A stretch of DNA of 64,000 nt, from the NCBI RefSeq assembly GCF_050947335.1, contig NW_027473849.1, forward strand, positions 1 to 64,000, written 5' to 3'. The stretch is from Megachile rotundata. Taxonomy: Eukaryota > Arthropoda > Insecta > Hymenoptera > Megachilidae. How positions within the stretch are numbered: position 1 is the first letter of the stretch; each line of letters starts with the position of its first letter. Under the pieces are notes generated by a model. It saw only the letters and a list, made by a program, of their open reading frames with translations, had not been told where the DNA came from and did no database searches. A program made the position numbers and the translations under genes. Below, piece after piece: positions 43,367 through 57,500 of this stretch.

Positions 43367-44155
43367 CTATCGATCATATCTGCATAATATGGTCAATAAT
43401 ATGAGTTAGATTGATAATAATAAGAGTAATAAGTATAGTAATTGTCGTTCTATCGATAATATAAGCATAATATGGCTAATAATATGAGTTAGGTAGATAA
43501 TAATAAGAGTAATAAGTATAGTAATTGTCGTTCTATCGATCATTTAAGCATAATATGGCTTATAATATGAGTTAGATTGATAATAGTGAGTGTAATAAGT
43601 ATAGTAATTGTCGTTCTATCGATCATATTAGCATAATATGGTTAATAATATGAGTTAGATTGATAATAGTGAGTGTAATAAGTCTAGTAATTGTCGTTCT
43701 ATCGATCATATTACCATAATATGGTTAATAACATGAGTTAGATTGATAATAATAAGAGTAATAAGTATAGTGATTGTCGTTCTATCGATCATATAAGCAT
43801 AATATGGCTAATAATATGACTTAGATTGATAATAATAAGAGTAATAAGTATAGCAATTGTCGTTCTATCGATCATATCTGCATAATATGGTCAATAATAT
43901 GAGTTAGATTGATAATAATAAGAGTAATAAGTATAGTAATTGTCGTTCTATCGATAATATACGCATAATATGGCTAATAATATGAGTTAGATTGATAATA
44001 CTAAGAGTAGTGAGTATAGTAATTCTCGTTCTATCGATCATATAAGCATAATATGGCGAATAATATGAGTTAGATTGATAATAATAAGCGTAATAAGTAT
44101 AGTAATTGTCGTTCTATCGATAATATAAGCATAATATGGCTAATAATATGAGTTA
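43367..44155. repeat. 46-monomer HOR unit, copy B (start)
   Basis: This repeats 39549-40337 at an offset of 3,818 bp, including the shared GGCGAATAAT variant (near 40238 and 44056). It leads directly into the stretch that is present on both sides of the N gap. Confidence 0.78.
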
Positions 44156-45950
44156 GGTAGATAATAATAAGAGTAATAAGTATAGTAATTGTCGTTCTAT
44201 CGATCATTTAAGCATAATATGGCTTATAATATGAGTTAGATTGATAATAGAGTGAGTGTAATAAGTATAGTAATTGCTCGTTCTATCGATCATATTAGCA
44301 TAATATGGTTAATAATATGAGTTAGATTGATAATAATAAGAGTAATAAGTATAGTAATTGTCGTTCTATCGATCATATAAGCATAATATGGCTAATAATA
44401 TGAGTTAGATTGATAACATTAGGAGTAATAAGTATAGTAATTGTCGTTCTATCGATCATATAAGCATAATATGGCTAATAATACGAGTTAGCTTGATAAT
44501 AATACGAGTAATAAGTATAGTAAATGTCGTGCTATCGATCATATCTGCATAATATGGCTAATAATATGAGTTAGATTGATAATAGTGAGTGTAATTAGTA
44601 TAGCAATTGTCGTTCTATCGATCATATTAGCATAATATGGTGTAATAATATGAGTTAGATTGATAATAATAAGAGTAATAAGTATAGTAATTGTCGTTCT
44701 ATCGATCATATAAGCATAATATGGCTAATACTATGAGTTAGATTGATAACATTAAGAGTAATAAGTATAGTAATTGTCGTTCTATCGATCATATAAGCAT
44801 AATATGGCTAATAATACGAGTTAGCTTGATAATAATACGAGTAATAAGTATAGTAAATGTCGTGCTATCGATCATATCTGCATAATATGGCTAATAATAT
44901 GAGTTAGATTGATAATAGTGAGTGTAATTAGTATAGCAATTGTCGTTCTATCGATCATATTAGCATAATATGGTTAATAATATGAGTTAGATTGATAATA
45001 ATAAGAGTAATAAGTATAGTAATTGTCGTTCTATCGATCATATAAGCATAATATGGCTAATAATATGAGTTAGATTCATAATGATAAGAGTAGTGAGTAT
45101 AGTAATTGTCGTTCTATCGATCATATAAGCATAATATGGCTAATATTATGAGTTAGATTGATAATAATAAGAGTAATAGGTATAGTAATTGTCGTTCTAT
45201 CGATCATTTAAGCATAATATGGCTAATAATATGAGTTAGGATTGATAACCAATAAGAGTAATAAGTATAGTAATTGTCGTTCTATCGATCATATAAGCAT
45301 AATATGGCTAATAATATGAGTTAGGTTGATAATATAAGCGTAATAAATATAGTAAATTTCGTGCTATCGATCATATCTGCATAATATGGTTAATAATATG
45401 AGCTAGATTGATAATAGTGAGTGTAATATGTATAGTAATTGTCGTTCTAACGATCATATGAGCATAATATGTGTAATAATATGAGATGGATTGATAATGA
45501 TAAGAGTAATGAGTATAGTAATTGTAGTTCTATCGATCATATAAGCATAATATGTCTAATAATATGAGTTAGATTCATAATAATAAGAGTAATAAGTATA
45601 GCAATTGTCGTTCTATCGATCATATAAGCATAATATGGCTAATAATATGAGTTAGATCGATAATGATAAGAGTAATAAGTACAATAATTGTCGTTCTATC
45701 GATCATATAAGCATAATATGGCTAATAATATGAGATAGATCGATAATGATAAGAGTAATAAGTACCATAATTGTCGTTCTATCGATCATATAAGCATAAT
45801 ATGGTTAATAATATGAGTTAGATTGATAATAGTGAGTGTAATAAGTATAGTAATTGTCGTTCTATCGATCATATTAGCATAATATGGTTAATAATATGAG
45901 TTAGATTGATAACAATAAGAGTAATAAGTATAGTAATTGTCGTTCTATCG
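44156..45950. repeat. Left copy of the gap-flanking duplicate
   Basis: 1,795 bp immediately left of the N gap match the 1,790 bp immediately right of it (46051-47840). The differences I found are six small indels, all departures from the 83-bp register in this copy: +2 near 44249 (AATAGAGTGAG), +1 near 44276 (TTGCTCG), +1 near 44642 (GGTGTAAT), +1 near 45240 (TTAGGATTG), +1 near 45250 (AACCAAT) and -1 near 45333 (AATATAAGCG). The net +5 equals the length difference. Even local variants such as CTAATACTATGAG and AGTAATAGG are shared. The simplest reading is an unpolished contig end that overlaps the next contig. Confidence 0.88.
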
Positions 45951-46050
45951 NNNNNNNNNNNNNNNNNNNNNNNNNNNNNNNNNNNNNNNNNNNNNNNNNN
46001 NNNNNNNNNNNNNNNNNNNNNNNNNNNNNNNNNNNNNNNNNNNNNNNNNN
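45951..46050. other. Assembly gap, 100 N
   Basis: The gap is exactly 100 Ns, a conventional length for a gap of unknown size. The sequences on both sides are copies of each other, so the gap may be artificial, with no missing DNA. Satellite sequence abuts it on both sides. Confidence 0.99.
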
Positions 46051-47840
46051 GGTAGATAATAATAAGAGTAATAAGTATAGTAATTGTCGTTCTATCGATC
46101 ATTTAAGCATAATATGGCTTATAATATGAGTTAGATTGATAATAGTGAGTGTAATAAGTATAGTAATTGTCGTTCTATCGATCATATTAGCATAATATGG
46201 TTAATAATATGAGTTAGATTGATAATAATAAGAGTAATAAGTATAGTAATTGTCGTTCTATCGATCATATAAGCATAATATGGCTAATAATATGAGTTAG
46301 ATTGATAACATTAGGAGTAATAAGTATAGTAATTGTCGTTCTATCGATCATATAAGCATAATATGGCTAATAATACGAGTTAGCTTGATAATAATACGAG
46401 TAATAAGTATAGTAAATGTCGTGCTATCGATCATATCTGCATAATATGGCTAATAATATGAGTTAGATTGATAATAGTGAGTGTAATTAGTATAGCAATT
46501 GTCGTTCTATCGATCATATTAGCATAATATGGTTAATAATATGAGTTAGATTGATAATAATAAGAGTAATAAGTATAGTAATTGTCGTTCTATCGATCAT
46601 ATAAGCATAATATGGCTAATACTATGAGTTAGATTGATAACATTAAGAGTAATAAGTATAGTAATTGTCGTTCTATCGATCATATAAGCATAATATGGCT
46701 AATAATACGAGTTAGCTTGATAATAATACGAGTAATAAGTATAGTAAATGTCGTGCTATCGATCATATCTGCATAATATGGCTAATAATATGAGTTAGAT
46801 TGATAATAGTGAGTGTAATTAGTATAGCAATTGTCGTTCTATCGATCATATTAGCATAATATGGTTAATAATATGAGTTAGATTGATAATAATAAGAGTA
46901 ATAAGTATAGTAATTGTCGTTCTATCGATCATATAAGCATAATATGGCTAATAATATGAGTTAGATTCATAATGATAAGAGTAGTGAGTATAGTAATTGT
47001 CGTTCTATCGATCATATAAGCATAATATGGCTAATATTATGAGTTAGATTGATAATAATAAGAGTAATAGGTATAGTAATTGTCGTTCTATCGATCATTT
47101 AAGCATAATATGGCTAATAATATGAGTTAGATTGATAACAATAAGAGTAATAAGTATAGTAATTGTCGTTCTATCGATCATATAAGCATAATATGGCTAA
47201 TAATATGAGTTAGGTTGATAATAATAAGCGTAATAAATATAGTAAATTTCGTGCTATCGATCATATCTGCATAATATGGTTAATAATATGAGCTAGATTG
47301 ATAATAGTGAGTGTAATATGTATAGTAATTGTCGTTCTAACGATCATATGAGCATAATATGTGTAATAATATGAGATGGATTGATAATGATAAGAGTAAT
47401 GAGTATAGTAATTGTAGTTCTATCGATCATATAAGCATAATATGTCTAATAATATGAGTTAGATTCATAATAATAAGAGTAATAAGTATAGCAATTGTCG
47501 TTCTATCGATCATATAAGCATAATATGGCTAATAATATGAGTTAGATCGATAATGATAAGAGTAATAAGTACAATAATTGTCGTTCTATCGATCATATAA
47601 GCATAATATGGCTAATAATATGAGATAGATCGATAATGATAAGAGTAATAAGTACCATAATTGTCGTTCTATCGATCATATAAGCATAATATGGTTAATA
47701 ATATGAGTTAGATTGATAATAGTGAGTGTAATAAGTATAGTAATTGTCGTTCTATCGATCATATTAGCATAATATGGTTAATAATATGAGTTAGATTGAT
47801 AACAATAAGAGTAATAAGTATAGTAATTGTCGTTCTATCG
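46051..47840. repeat. Right copy of the gap-flanking duplicate
   Basis: 1,790 bp starting with GGTAGATAAT correspond base for base to 44156-45950 but keep the 83-bp register. The marker monomer is at 47379 (45489 in the left copy). Beyond 47840 the order continues as in the older relative at about 42.1 kb. Joining 44155 directly to 46051 would therefore leave a regular array about 1.9 kb shorter. Confidence 0.88.
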
Positions 47841-50800
47841 ATCATATTAGCATAATATGGTTAATAACATGAGTTAGATTGATAATAATAAGAGTAATAA
47901 GTATAGTGATTGTCGTTCTATCGATCATATAAGCATAATATGGCTAATAATATGACTTAGATTGATAATAATAAGAGTAATAAGTATAGTAATTGTCGTT
48001 CTATCGATCATATCTGCATAATATGGTCAATAATATGAGTTAGATTGATAATAATAACAGTAATAAGTATAGTAATTGTAGTTCTATCGATAATATAAGC
48101 ATAATATGGCTAATAACTATGAGTTAGATTGATAATACTAAGAGTAGTGAGTATAGTAATTCTCATTCTATCGATCATATAAGGATAATATGGCTAATAA
48201 TATGAGTTAGATTGATAATAATAAGCGTAATAAGTATAGTAATTGTCGTTCTATCGATAATATAAGCATAATATGGCTAATAATATGAGTTAGATCGATA
48301 ATGATAAGAGTAATAAGTACAATAATTGTCGTGCTATCGATCATATCTGCATAATATGGCTAATAATATGAGTTAGATTGATAATAGTGAGTGTAATTAG
48401 TATAGCAATTGTCGTTCTATCGATCATATTAGCATAATATGGCTAATAATATGAGTTAGATTGATAACAATAAGAGTAATAAGTATAGTAATTGTCGTTC
48501 TATCGATCATATAAGCATAATATGGCTAATAATATGAGTTAGGTTGATAATAATAAGCGTAATAAATATAGTAAATTTCGTGCTATCGATCATATCTGCA
48601 TAATATGGTTAATAATATGAGCTAGATTGATAATAGTGAGTGTAATAAGTCTAGTAATTGTCGTTCTATCGATCATATTACCATAATATGGTTAATAACA
48701 TGAGTTAGATTGATAATACTAAGAGTAGTGAGTATAGTAATTCTCATTCTATCGATCATATAAGGATAATATGGCTAATAATATGAGTTAGATTGATAAT
48801 AATAAGCGTAATAAGTATAGTAATTGTCGTTCTATCGATAATACAAGCATAATATGGCTAATAATATGAGTTAGGTAGATAATAATAAGAGTAATAAGTA
48901 TAGTAAATGTCGTGCTATCGATCATATAACCATAATATGGCTAATAATATGAGTTAGATTGATAATAATAAGCGTAATAAGTATAGAATTGTCGTTCTAT
49001 CGATAATATAAGCATAATATGGCTAATAATATGAGTTAGATCGATAATGATAAGAGTAATAAGTACAATAATTGTCGTGCTATCGATCATATCTGCATAA
49101 TATGGCTAATAATATGAGTTAGATTGATAATAGTGAGTGTAATTAGTATAGCAATTGTCGTTCTATCGATCATATTAGCATAATATGGTTAATAATATGA
49201 GTTAGATTGATAATAATAAGAGTAATAAGTATAGTAATTGTCGTTCTATCGATCATATAAGCATAATATGGCTAATAATATGAGTTAGATTCATAATGAT
49301 AAGAGTAGTGAGTATAGTAATTGTCGTTCTATCGATCATATAAGCATAATATGGCTAATACTATGAGTTAGATTGATAATAATAAGAGTAATAAGTATAG
49401 TAATTGTCGTTCTATCGATCATTTAAGCATAATATGGCTAATAATATGAGTTAGATTGATAACAATAAGAGTAATAAGTATAGTAATTGTCGTTCTATCG
49501 ATCATATAAGCATAATATGGCTAATAATATGAGTTAGGTTGATAATAATAAGCGTAATAATATAGTAAATTTCGTGCTATCGATCATATCTGCATAATAT
49601 GGTTAATAATATGAGCTAGATTGATAATAGTGAGTGTAATAAGTCTAGTAATTGTCGTTCTATCGATCATATTACCATAATATGGTTAATAACATGAGTT
49701 AGATTGATAATAATAAGAGTAATAAGTATAGTGATTGTCGTTCTATCGATCATATAAGCATAATATGGCTAATAATATGACTTAGATTGATAATAATAAG
49801 AGTATAAGTATAGCAATTGTCGTTCTATCGATCATATCTGCATAATATGGGTCAATAATATGAGTTAGATTGATAATAATAAGAGTAATAAGTATAGTAA
49901 TTGTCGTTCTATCGATAATATAAGCATAATATGGCTAATAATATGAGTTAGGTAGATAATAATAAGAGTAATAAGTATAGTAATTGTCGTTCTATCGATC
50001 ATTTAAGCATAATATGGCTTATAATATGAGTTAGATTGATAATAGTGAGTGTAATAAGTATAGTAATTGTCGTTCTATCGATCATATTAGCATAATATGG
50101 TTAATAATATGAGTTAGATTGATAATAGTGAGTGTAATAAGTCTAGTAATTGTCGTTCTATCGATCATATTACCATAATATGGTTAATAACATGAGTTAG
50201 ATTGATAATAATAAGAGTAATAAGTATAGTGATTGTCGTTCTATCGATCATATAAGCATAATATGGCTAATAATATGACTTAGATTGATAATAATAAGAG
50301 TAATAAGTATAGCAATTGTCGTTCTATCGATCATATCTGCATAATATGGTCAATAATATGAGTTAGATTGATAATACTAAGAGTAATAAGTATAGTAATT
50401 GTCGTTCTATCGATAATATACGCATAATATGGCTAATAATATGAGTTAGATTGATAATACTAAGAGTAGTGAGTATAGTAATTCTCGTTCTATCGATCAT
50501 ATAAGCATAATATGGCTAATAATATGAGTTAGATTGATAATGATAAGAGTAGTGAGTATAGTAATTGTCGTTCTATCGATCATATAAGCATAATATGGCT
50601 AATATTATGAGTTAGATTGATAATAATAAGAGTAATAAGTATAGTAATTGTCGTTCTATCGATCATTTAAGCATAATATGGCTAATAATATGAGTTAGAT
50701 TGATAATAATAAGAGTAATAAGTATAGTAATTGTCGTTCTATCGATCATATAAGCATAATATGGCTAATAATATGAGTTAGATTGATAATAATAAGAGTA

Positions 50801-52521
50801 GTGAGTATAGTAATTGTCGTTCTATCGATCATATAAGCATAATATGGCTAATAATATGAGTTAGATTGATAAAATAAGAGTAATAAGTATAGTAATTGTC
50901 GGTCTATCGATCATTTAAGCATAATATGGCTAATAATATGAGTTAGATTGATAACAATAAGAGTAATAAGTATAGTAATTGTCGTTCTATCGATCATATA
51001 AGCATAATATAGCTAATAATATGAGTTAGGTTGATAATAATAAGCGTAATAAATATAGTAAATGTCGTGCCATCGATCATATCTACATAATATGGTTAAT
51101 AATATGAGTTAGATTGATAATAGTGAGTGTAATAAGTATAGTAATTGTCGTTCTAACGATCATATGAGCATAATATGGCTAATAATATGAGTAAGATTGA
51201 TAATACTAAGAGTAGTGAGTATAGTAATTCTCATTCTATCGATCATATAAGGATAATATGGCTAATAATATGAGTTAGATTGATAATAATAAGCGTAATA
51301 AGTATAGTAATTGTCGTTCTATCGATAATATAAGCATAATATGGCTAATAATATGAGTTAGGTAGATAATAATAAGAGTAATAAGTATAGTAAATGTCGT
51401 GCTATCGATCATATAACCATAATATGGCTAATAATATGAGTTAGATTGATAATAATAAGCGTAATAAGTATAGTAATTGTCGTTCTATCGATAATATAAG
51501 CATAATATGGCTATTAATATGAGTTAGATCGATAATGATAAGAGTAATAAGTACAATAATTGTCGTTCGATCGATCATATAAGCATAATATGGTTAATAA
51601 TATGAGTTAGATTGATAATAGTGAGTGTAATAAGTATAGTAATTGTCGTTCTATCGATCATATAAGCATAATATGGCTAATAATACGAGTTAGATTGATA
51701 ATAATAAGAGTAATAAGTATAGTAATTGTCGTTCTATCGATCATTTAAGAATAATATGGCTAATAATATGAGTTAGATTGGTAATAATAACAGTAATAGG
51801 TATAGTAATTGTCGTTCTATCGAAATATAAGCATAATATGGCTAATAATATGAGTTAGATTAATAATACTAAGAGTAATAAGTATAGTAATTGTCGTTCT
51901 ATCGATAATATACGCATAATATGGCTAATAATATGAGTTAGATTGATAATACTAAGAGTAGTGAGTATAGTAATTCTCGTTCTATCGATCATATAAGCAT
52001 AATATGGCTAATAATATGAGTTAGATTGATAATAATAAGCGTAATAAGTATAGTAATTGTCGTTCTATCGATAATATAAGCATAATATGGCTAATAATAT
52101 GAGTTAGGTAGATAATAATAAGAGTAATAAGTATAGTAATTGTCGTTCTATCGATCATTTAAGCATAATATGGCTAATAATATGAGTTAGATTGATAACA
52201 TTAAGAGTAATAAGTATAGTAATTGTCGTTCTATCGATCATATAAGCATAATATGGCTAATAATACGAGTTAGCTTGATAATAATACGAGTAATAAGTAT
52301 AGTAAATGTCGTGCTATCGATCATATCTGCATAATATGGCTAATAATATGAGTTAGATTGATAATAGTGAGTGTAATTAGTATAGCAATTGTCGTTCTAT
52401 CGATCATATTAGCATAATATGGTTAATAATATGAGTTAGATTGATAATAATAAGAGTAATAAGTATAGTAATTGTCGTTCTATCGATCATATAAGCATAA
52501 TATGGCTAATAATATGAGTTA

Positions 52522-53434
52522 GATTGATAACATTAAGAGTAATAAGTATAGCTAATTGTCGTTCTATCGATCATATAAGCATAATATGGCTAATAATACG
52601 AGTTAGCTTGATAATAATACGAGTAATAAGTATAGTAAATGTCGTGCTATCGATCATATCTGCATAATATGGCTTATAATATGAGTTAGATTGATAATAG
52701 TGAGTGTAATTAGTATAGCAATTGTCGTTCTATCGATCATATTAGCATAATATGGTTAATAATATGAGTTAGATTGATAATAATAAGAGTAATAAGTATA
52801 GTAATTGTCGTTCTATCGATCATATAAGCATAATATGGCTAATAATATGAGTTAGATTGATAATGATAAGAGTAGTGAGTATAGTAATTGTCGTTCTATC
52901 GATCATATAAGCATAATATGGCTAATATTATGAGTTAGATTGATAATAATAAGAGTAATAAGTATAGTAATTGTCGTTCTATCGATCATTTAAGCATAAT
53001 ATGGCTAATAATATGAGTTAGATTGATAACAATAAGAGTAATAAGTATAGTAATTGTCGTTCTATCGATCATATAAGCATAATATGGCTAATAATATGAG
53101 TTAGGTTGATAATAATAAGCGTAATAATATAGTAAATTTCGTGCTATCGATCATATCTGCATAATATGGTTAATAATATGAGCTAGATTGATAATAGTGA
53201 GTGTAATAAGTATAGTAATTGTCGTTCTAACGATCATATGAGCATAATATGTGTAATAATATGAGATGGATTGATAATGATAAGAGTAATGAGTATAGTA
53301 ATTGTAGTTCTATCGATCATATAAGCATAATATGTCTAATAATATGAGTTAGATTCATAATAATAAGAGTAATAAGTATAGTAATTGTCGTTCTATCGAT
53401 CATATAAGCATAATATGGCTAATAATATGAGTTA
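52522..53434. repeat. 11-monomer duplication, copy 1
   Basis: This is 913 bp (11 monomers) running from an AACATTAAG cassette start to the end of the GATTCAT monomer after the marker at 53269. It is repeated at 53601-54513, 1,079 bp (13 monomers) downstream, with two other monomers between. Two opposite 1-bp indels in this copy (near 52552 and 53128) cancel out. Confidence 0.83.
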
Positions 53435-53600
53435 GATTGATAATACTAAGAGTAGTGAGTATAGTAATTCTCGTTCTATCGATCATATAAGCATAATATG
53501 GCTAATAATATGAGTTAGATTGATAATAATAAGCGTAAGAAGTATAGTAATTGTCGTTCTATCGATCATATAAGCATAATATGGCTAATAATATGAGTTA

Positions 53601-54513
53601 GATTGATAACATTAAGAGTAATAAGTATAGTAATTGTCGTTCTATCGATCATATAAGCATAATATGGCTAATAATACGAGTTAGCTTGATAATAATACGA
53701 GTAATAAGTATAGTAAATGTCGTGCTATCGATCATATCTGCATAATATGGCTTATAATATGAGTTAGATTGATAATAGTGAGTGTAATTAGTATAGCAAT
53801 TGTCGTTCTATCGATCATATTAGCATAATATGGTTAATAATATGAGTTAGATTGATAATAATAAGAGTAATAAGTATAGTAATTGTCGTTCTATCGATCA
53901 TATAAGCATAATATGGCTAATAATATGAGTTAGATTGATAATGATAAGAGTAGTGAGTATAGTAATTGTCGTTCTATCGATCATATAAGCATAATATGGC
54001 TAATATTATGAGTTAGATTGATAATAATAAGAGTAATAAGTATAGTAATTGTCGTTCTATCGATCATTTAAGCATAATATGGCTAATAATATGAGTTAGA
54101 TTGATAACAGTAAGAGTAATAAGTATAGTAATTGTCGTTCTATCGATCATATAAGCATAATATGGCTAATAATATGAGTTAGGTTGATAATAATAAGCGT
54201 AATAAATATAGTAAATTTCGTGCTATCGATCATATCTGCATAATATGGTTAATAATATGAGCTGGATTGATAATAGTGAGTGTAATAAGTATAGTAATTG
54301 TCGTTCTAACGATCATATGAGCATAATATGTGTAATAATATGAGATGGATTGATAATGATAAGAGTAATGAGTATAGTAATTGTAGTTCTATCGATCATA
54401 TAAGCATAATATGTCTAATAATATGAGTTAGATTCATAATAATAAGAGTAATAAGTATAGTAATTGTCGTTCTATCGATCATATAAGCATAATATGGCTA
54501 ATAATATGAGTTA
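53601..54513. repeat. 11-monomer duplication, copy 2
   Basis: This repeats 52522-53434 with the marker monomer at 54348. Small differences include AACAGTAAGAG near 54106 and GAGCTGGATT near 54259. The intervening two monomers (53435-53600) are an ACTAAG type and one with AAGCGTAAGAAG. The large 59/63-monomer HOR starts directly after this copy. Confidence 0.83.
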
Positions 54514-57500
54514 GATTGATAATAAGAAGAGTACTAAGTATAGTAATTGTCGTTCTATCGATCATTTAAGCATAATATGGCTAATAATATGAGTTAGATT
54601 GATAACATTAAGAGTAATAAGTATAGTAATTGTCGTTCTATCGATCATATAAGCATAATATGGCTAATAATACGAGTTAGCTTGATAATAGTACGAGTAA
54701 TAAGTATAGTAAATGTCGTGCTATCGATCATATCTGCATAATATGGTCAATAATATGAGTTAGATTGATAATAGTGAGTGTAATTAGTATAGTAATTGTC
54801 GTTCTATCGATCATATTAGCATAATATGGTTAATAATATGAGTTAGATTGATAATAATAAGAGTAATAAGTATAGTAATTGTCGTTCTATCGATCATATA
54901 AGCATAATATGGCTAATAATATGAGTTAGATTGATAATAATAAGAGTAGTGAGTATAGTAATTGTCGTTCTATCGATCATATAAGCATAATATGGCTAAT
55001 ATTATGAGTTAGATTGATAATAATAAGAGTAATAAGTATAGTAATTGTCGTTCTATTGATCATTTAAGCATAATATGGCTAATAATATGAGTTAGATTGA
55101 TAACAATAAGAGTAATAAGTATAGTAGTTGTCGTTCTATCGATCATATAAGCATAATATGGCTAATAATATGAGTTCGGTTGATAATAATAAGCGTAATA
55201 AATATAGTAAATGTCGTGCTATCGATCATATCTGCATAATATGGTTAATAATATGAGTTAGATTGATAATAGTGAGTGTAATAAGTATAGTAATTGTCGT
55301 TCTATCGATCATATGAGCATAATATGGGTAATAATATGAGTTGGATTGATAATGATAAGAGTAATGAGTATAGTAATTGTAGTTCTATCGATCATATAAG
55401 CATAATATGTCTAATAATATGAGTTAGATTCATAATAATAACAGTAATAAGTATAGTAATTGTAGTTCTATCGATAATATAAGCATAATATGGCTAATAA
55501 TATGAGTTAGATCGATAATGATAAGAGTAATAAGTACAATAATTGTCGTTCTATCGATCATATTAGCATAATATGGTTAATAACATGAGTTAGATTGATA
55601 ATAATAAGAGTAATAAGTATAGTGATTGTCGTTCTATCGATCATATAAGCATAATATGGCTAATAATATGAGTTAGATTGATAATAATAAGAGCAGTGAG
55701 TATAGTAATTGTCGTTCTATCGATCATATAAGCATAATATGGCTAATAATATGAGTTAGGTTGATAATAATAAGCGTAATAAATATAGTAAATTTCGTGC
55801 TATCGATCATATCTGCATAATATGGTTAATAATATGAGTTAGATTGATAATAGTGAGTGTAATAAGTATAGTAATTGTCGTTCTAACGATCATATGAGCA
55901 TAATATGGGTAATAATATGAGTTGGATTGATAATGATAAGAGTAATGAGTATAGTAATTGTAGTTCTATCGATCATATAAACATAATATGTCTAATAATA
56001 TGAGTTAGATTCATAATAATAAGAGTAATAAGTATAGTAATTGTCGTTCTATCGATAATATACGCATAATATGGCTAATAATATGAGTTAGATTGATAAT
56101 ACTTAGAGTAGTGAGTATAGTAATGCTCGTTCTATCGATCATATAAGCATAATATGGCTAATAATATGAGTTAGGTAGATAATAATAAGAGTAATAAGTA
56201 TAGTGATTGTCTTTCTATCGATCATATAAGCATAATATGGCTAATAATATGAGTTAGGTTGATAATAATACGAGTAATAAGTATAGTAAATGTCGTGCTA
56301 TCGATCATATCTGCATAATATGGTTAATAATATGAGTTAGATTGATAATAGTGAGTGTAATAGGTATAGTAATTGTCGTTCTATCGATCGTATTAGCATA
56401 ATATGGTTAATAATATGAGTTAGATTGATAATAATAAGAGTAATAAGTATAGTAATTGTCGTTCTATCGATCATATAAGCATAATATGGCTAATAATATG
56501 AGTTAGATTGATAATAATAAGAGTAGTGAGTATAGTAATTGTCGTTCTATCGATCATATAAGCATAATATGGCTAATAATACGAGTTAGCTTGATAATAA
56601 TACGAGTAATAAGTATAGTAAATGTCGTGCTATCGATCATATCTGCATAATATGGTTAATAATATGAGTTAGATTGATAATAGTGAGTGTAATTAGTATA
56701 GTAATTGTCGTTCTATCGATCATATTAGCATAATATGGTTAATAATATGAGTTAGATTGATAATAATAAGAGTAATAAGTATAGTAATTGTCGTTCTATC
56801 GATCATTAAAGCATAATATGGCTAATAATATGAGTTAGATTGATAATAATAAGAGCAGTGAGTATAGTAATTGTCGTTCTATCGATCATATAAGCATAAT
56901 ATGGCTAATATTATGAGTTAGATTGATAATAATAGAGTAATAAGTATAGTAATTGTCGTTCTATCGATCATTTAAGCATAATATGGCTAATAATATGAGT
57001 TAGATTGATAACAATAAGAGTAATAAGTATAGTAATTGTCGTTCTATCGATCATATAAGCATAATATGGCTAATAATATGAGTTAGGTTGATAATAATAA
57101 GCGTAATAAATATAGTAAATGTCGTGCTATCGATCATATCTGCATAATATGGTTAATAATATGAGTTAGATTGATAATAGTGAGTGTAATAAGTATAGTA
57201 ATTGTCGTTCTATCGATCATATGAGCATAATATGGGTAATAATATGAGTTGGATTGATAATGATAAGAGTAATGAGTATAGTAATTGTAGTTCTATCGAT
57301 CATATAAGCATAATATGTCTAATAATATGAGTTAGATTCATAATAATAACAGTAATAAGTATAGTAATTGTAGTTCTATCGATAATATAAGCATAATATG
57401 GTTAATAATATGAGTTAGATCGATAATGATAAGAGTAATAAGTACAATAATTGTCGTTCTATCGATCATATAAGCATAATATGGCTAATAATATGAGTTA

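Larger units (their letters stand above)
1..45950. repeat. 83-bp satellite array, left of the gap
   Basis: This is an uninterrupted head-to-tail array of an 83-bp A+T-rich monomer, about 553 copies. Monomer starts, recognised by GATTGATAAT-like words after GAGTTA, fall at 1, 84, 167, 250, 333 and 416 and stay in register throughout. Constant blocks are TATCGAT (monomer 43-49), CATAATATGG (58-67) and TAATAATATGAGTTA (69-83). Variation concentrates at monomer positions 8-19, 26-42 and 50-57. No inverted monomer and no unique insert was seen. Satellites like this usually form centromeric or pericentromeric heterochromatin, but nothing in the sequence proves centromere function. The monomer is not one I recognise. 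Confidence 0.98.
47841..54513. repeat. Satellite segment with scattered private indels
   Basis: This holds monomers of the known classes: about 47.84-48.33 kb follows 42.13-42.62 kb, 48.6-50.5 kb repeats the AAGTCTAG series, and 52.1-53.3 kb follows 22.0-23.2 kb. Single-base indels break the register near 48117, 48986, 49559, 49804, 49850, 50872, 51824, 52552 and 53128. Their net effect (-3) exactly explains the distance between marker monomers at 47379 and 53269 (71 x 83 less 3). Almost none are shared with the copies elsewhere. It contains no gene. Confidence 0.8.

Noticed and set aside
45869..46102. A 77-codon open reading frame on the minus strand
   Set aside because: It spans the 100-N gap, which supplies about 33 undefined codons. 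Both ends are ordinary satellite sequence read in one frame. As 83 is not a multiple of 3, successive monomers shift frame and reach stops.
44156..47840. A genuine recent 1.9-kb tandem duplication around the gap
   Set aside because: It is possible, but less likely. The duplicate edges coincide exactly with the gap, the step (1,895 bp including Ns) is not a whole number of monomers, and all the indels are in the left copy.
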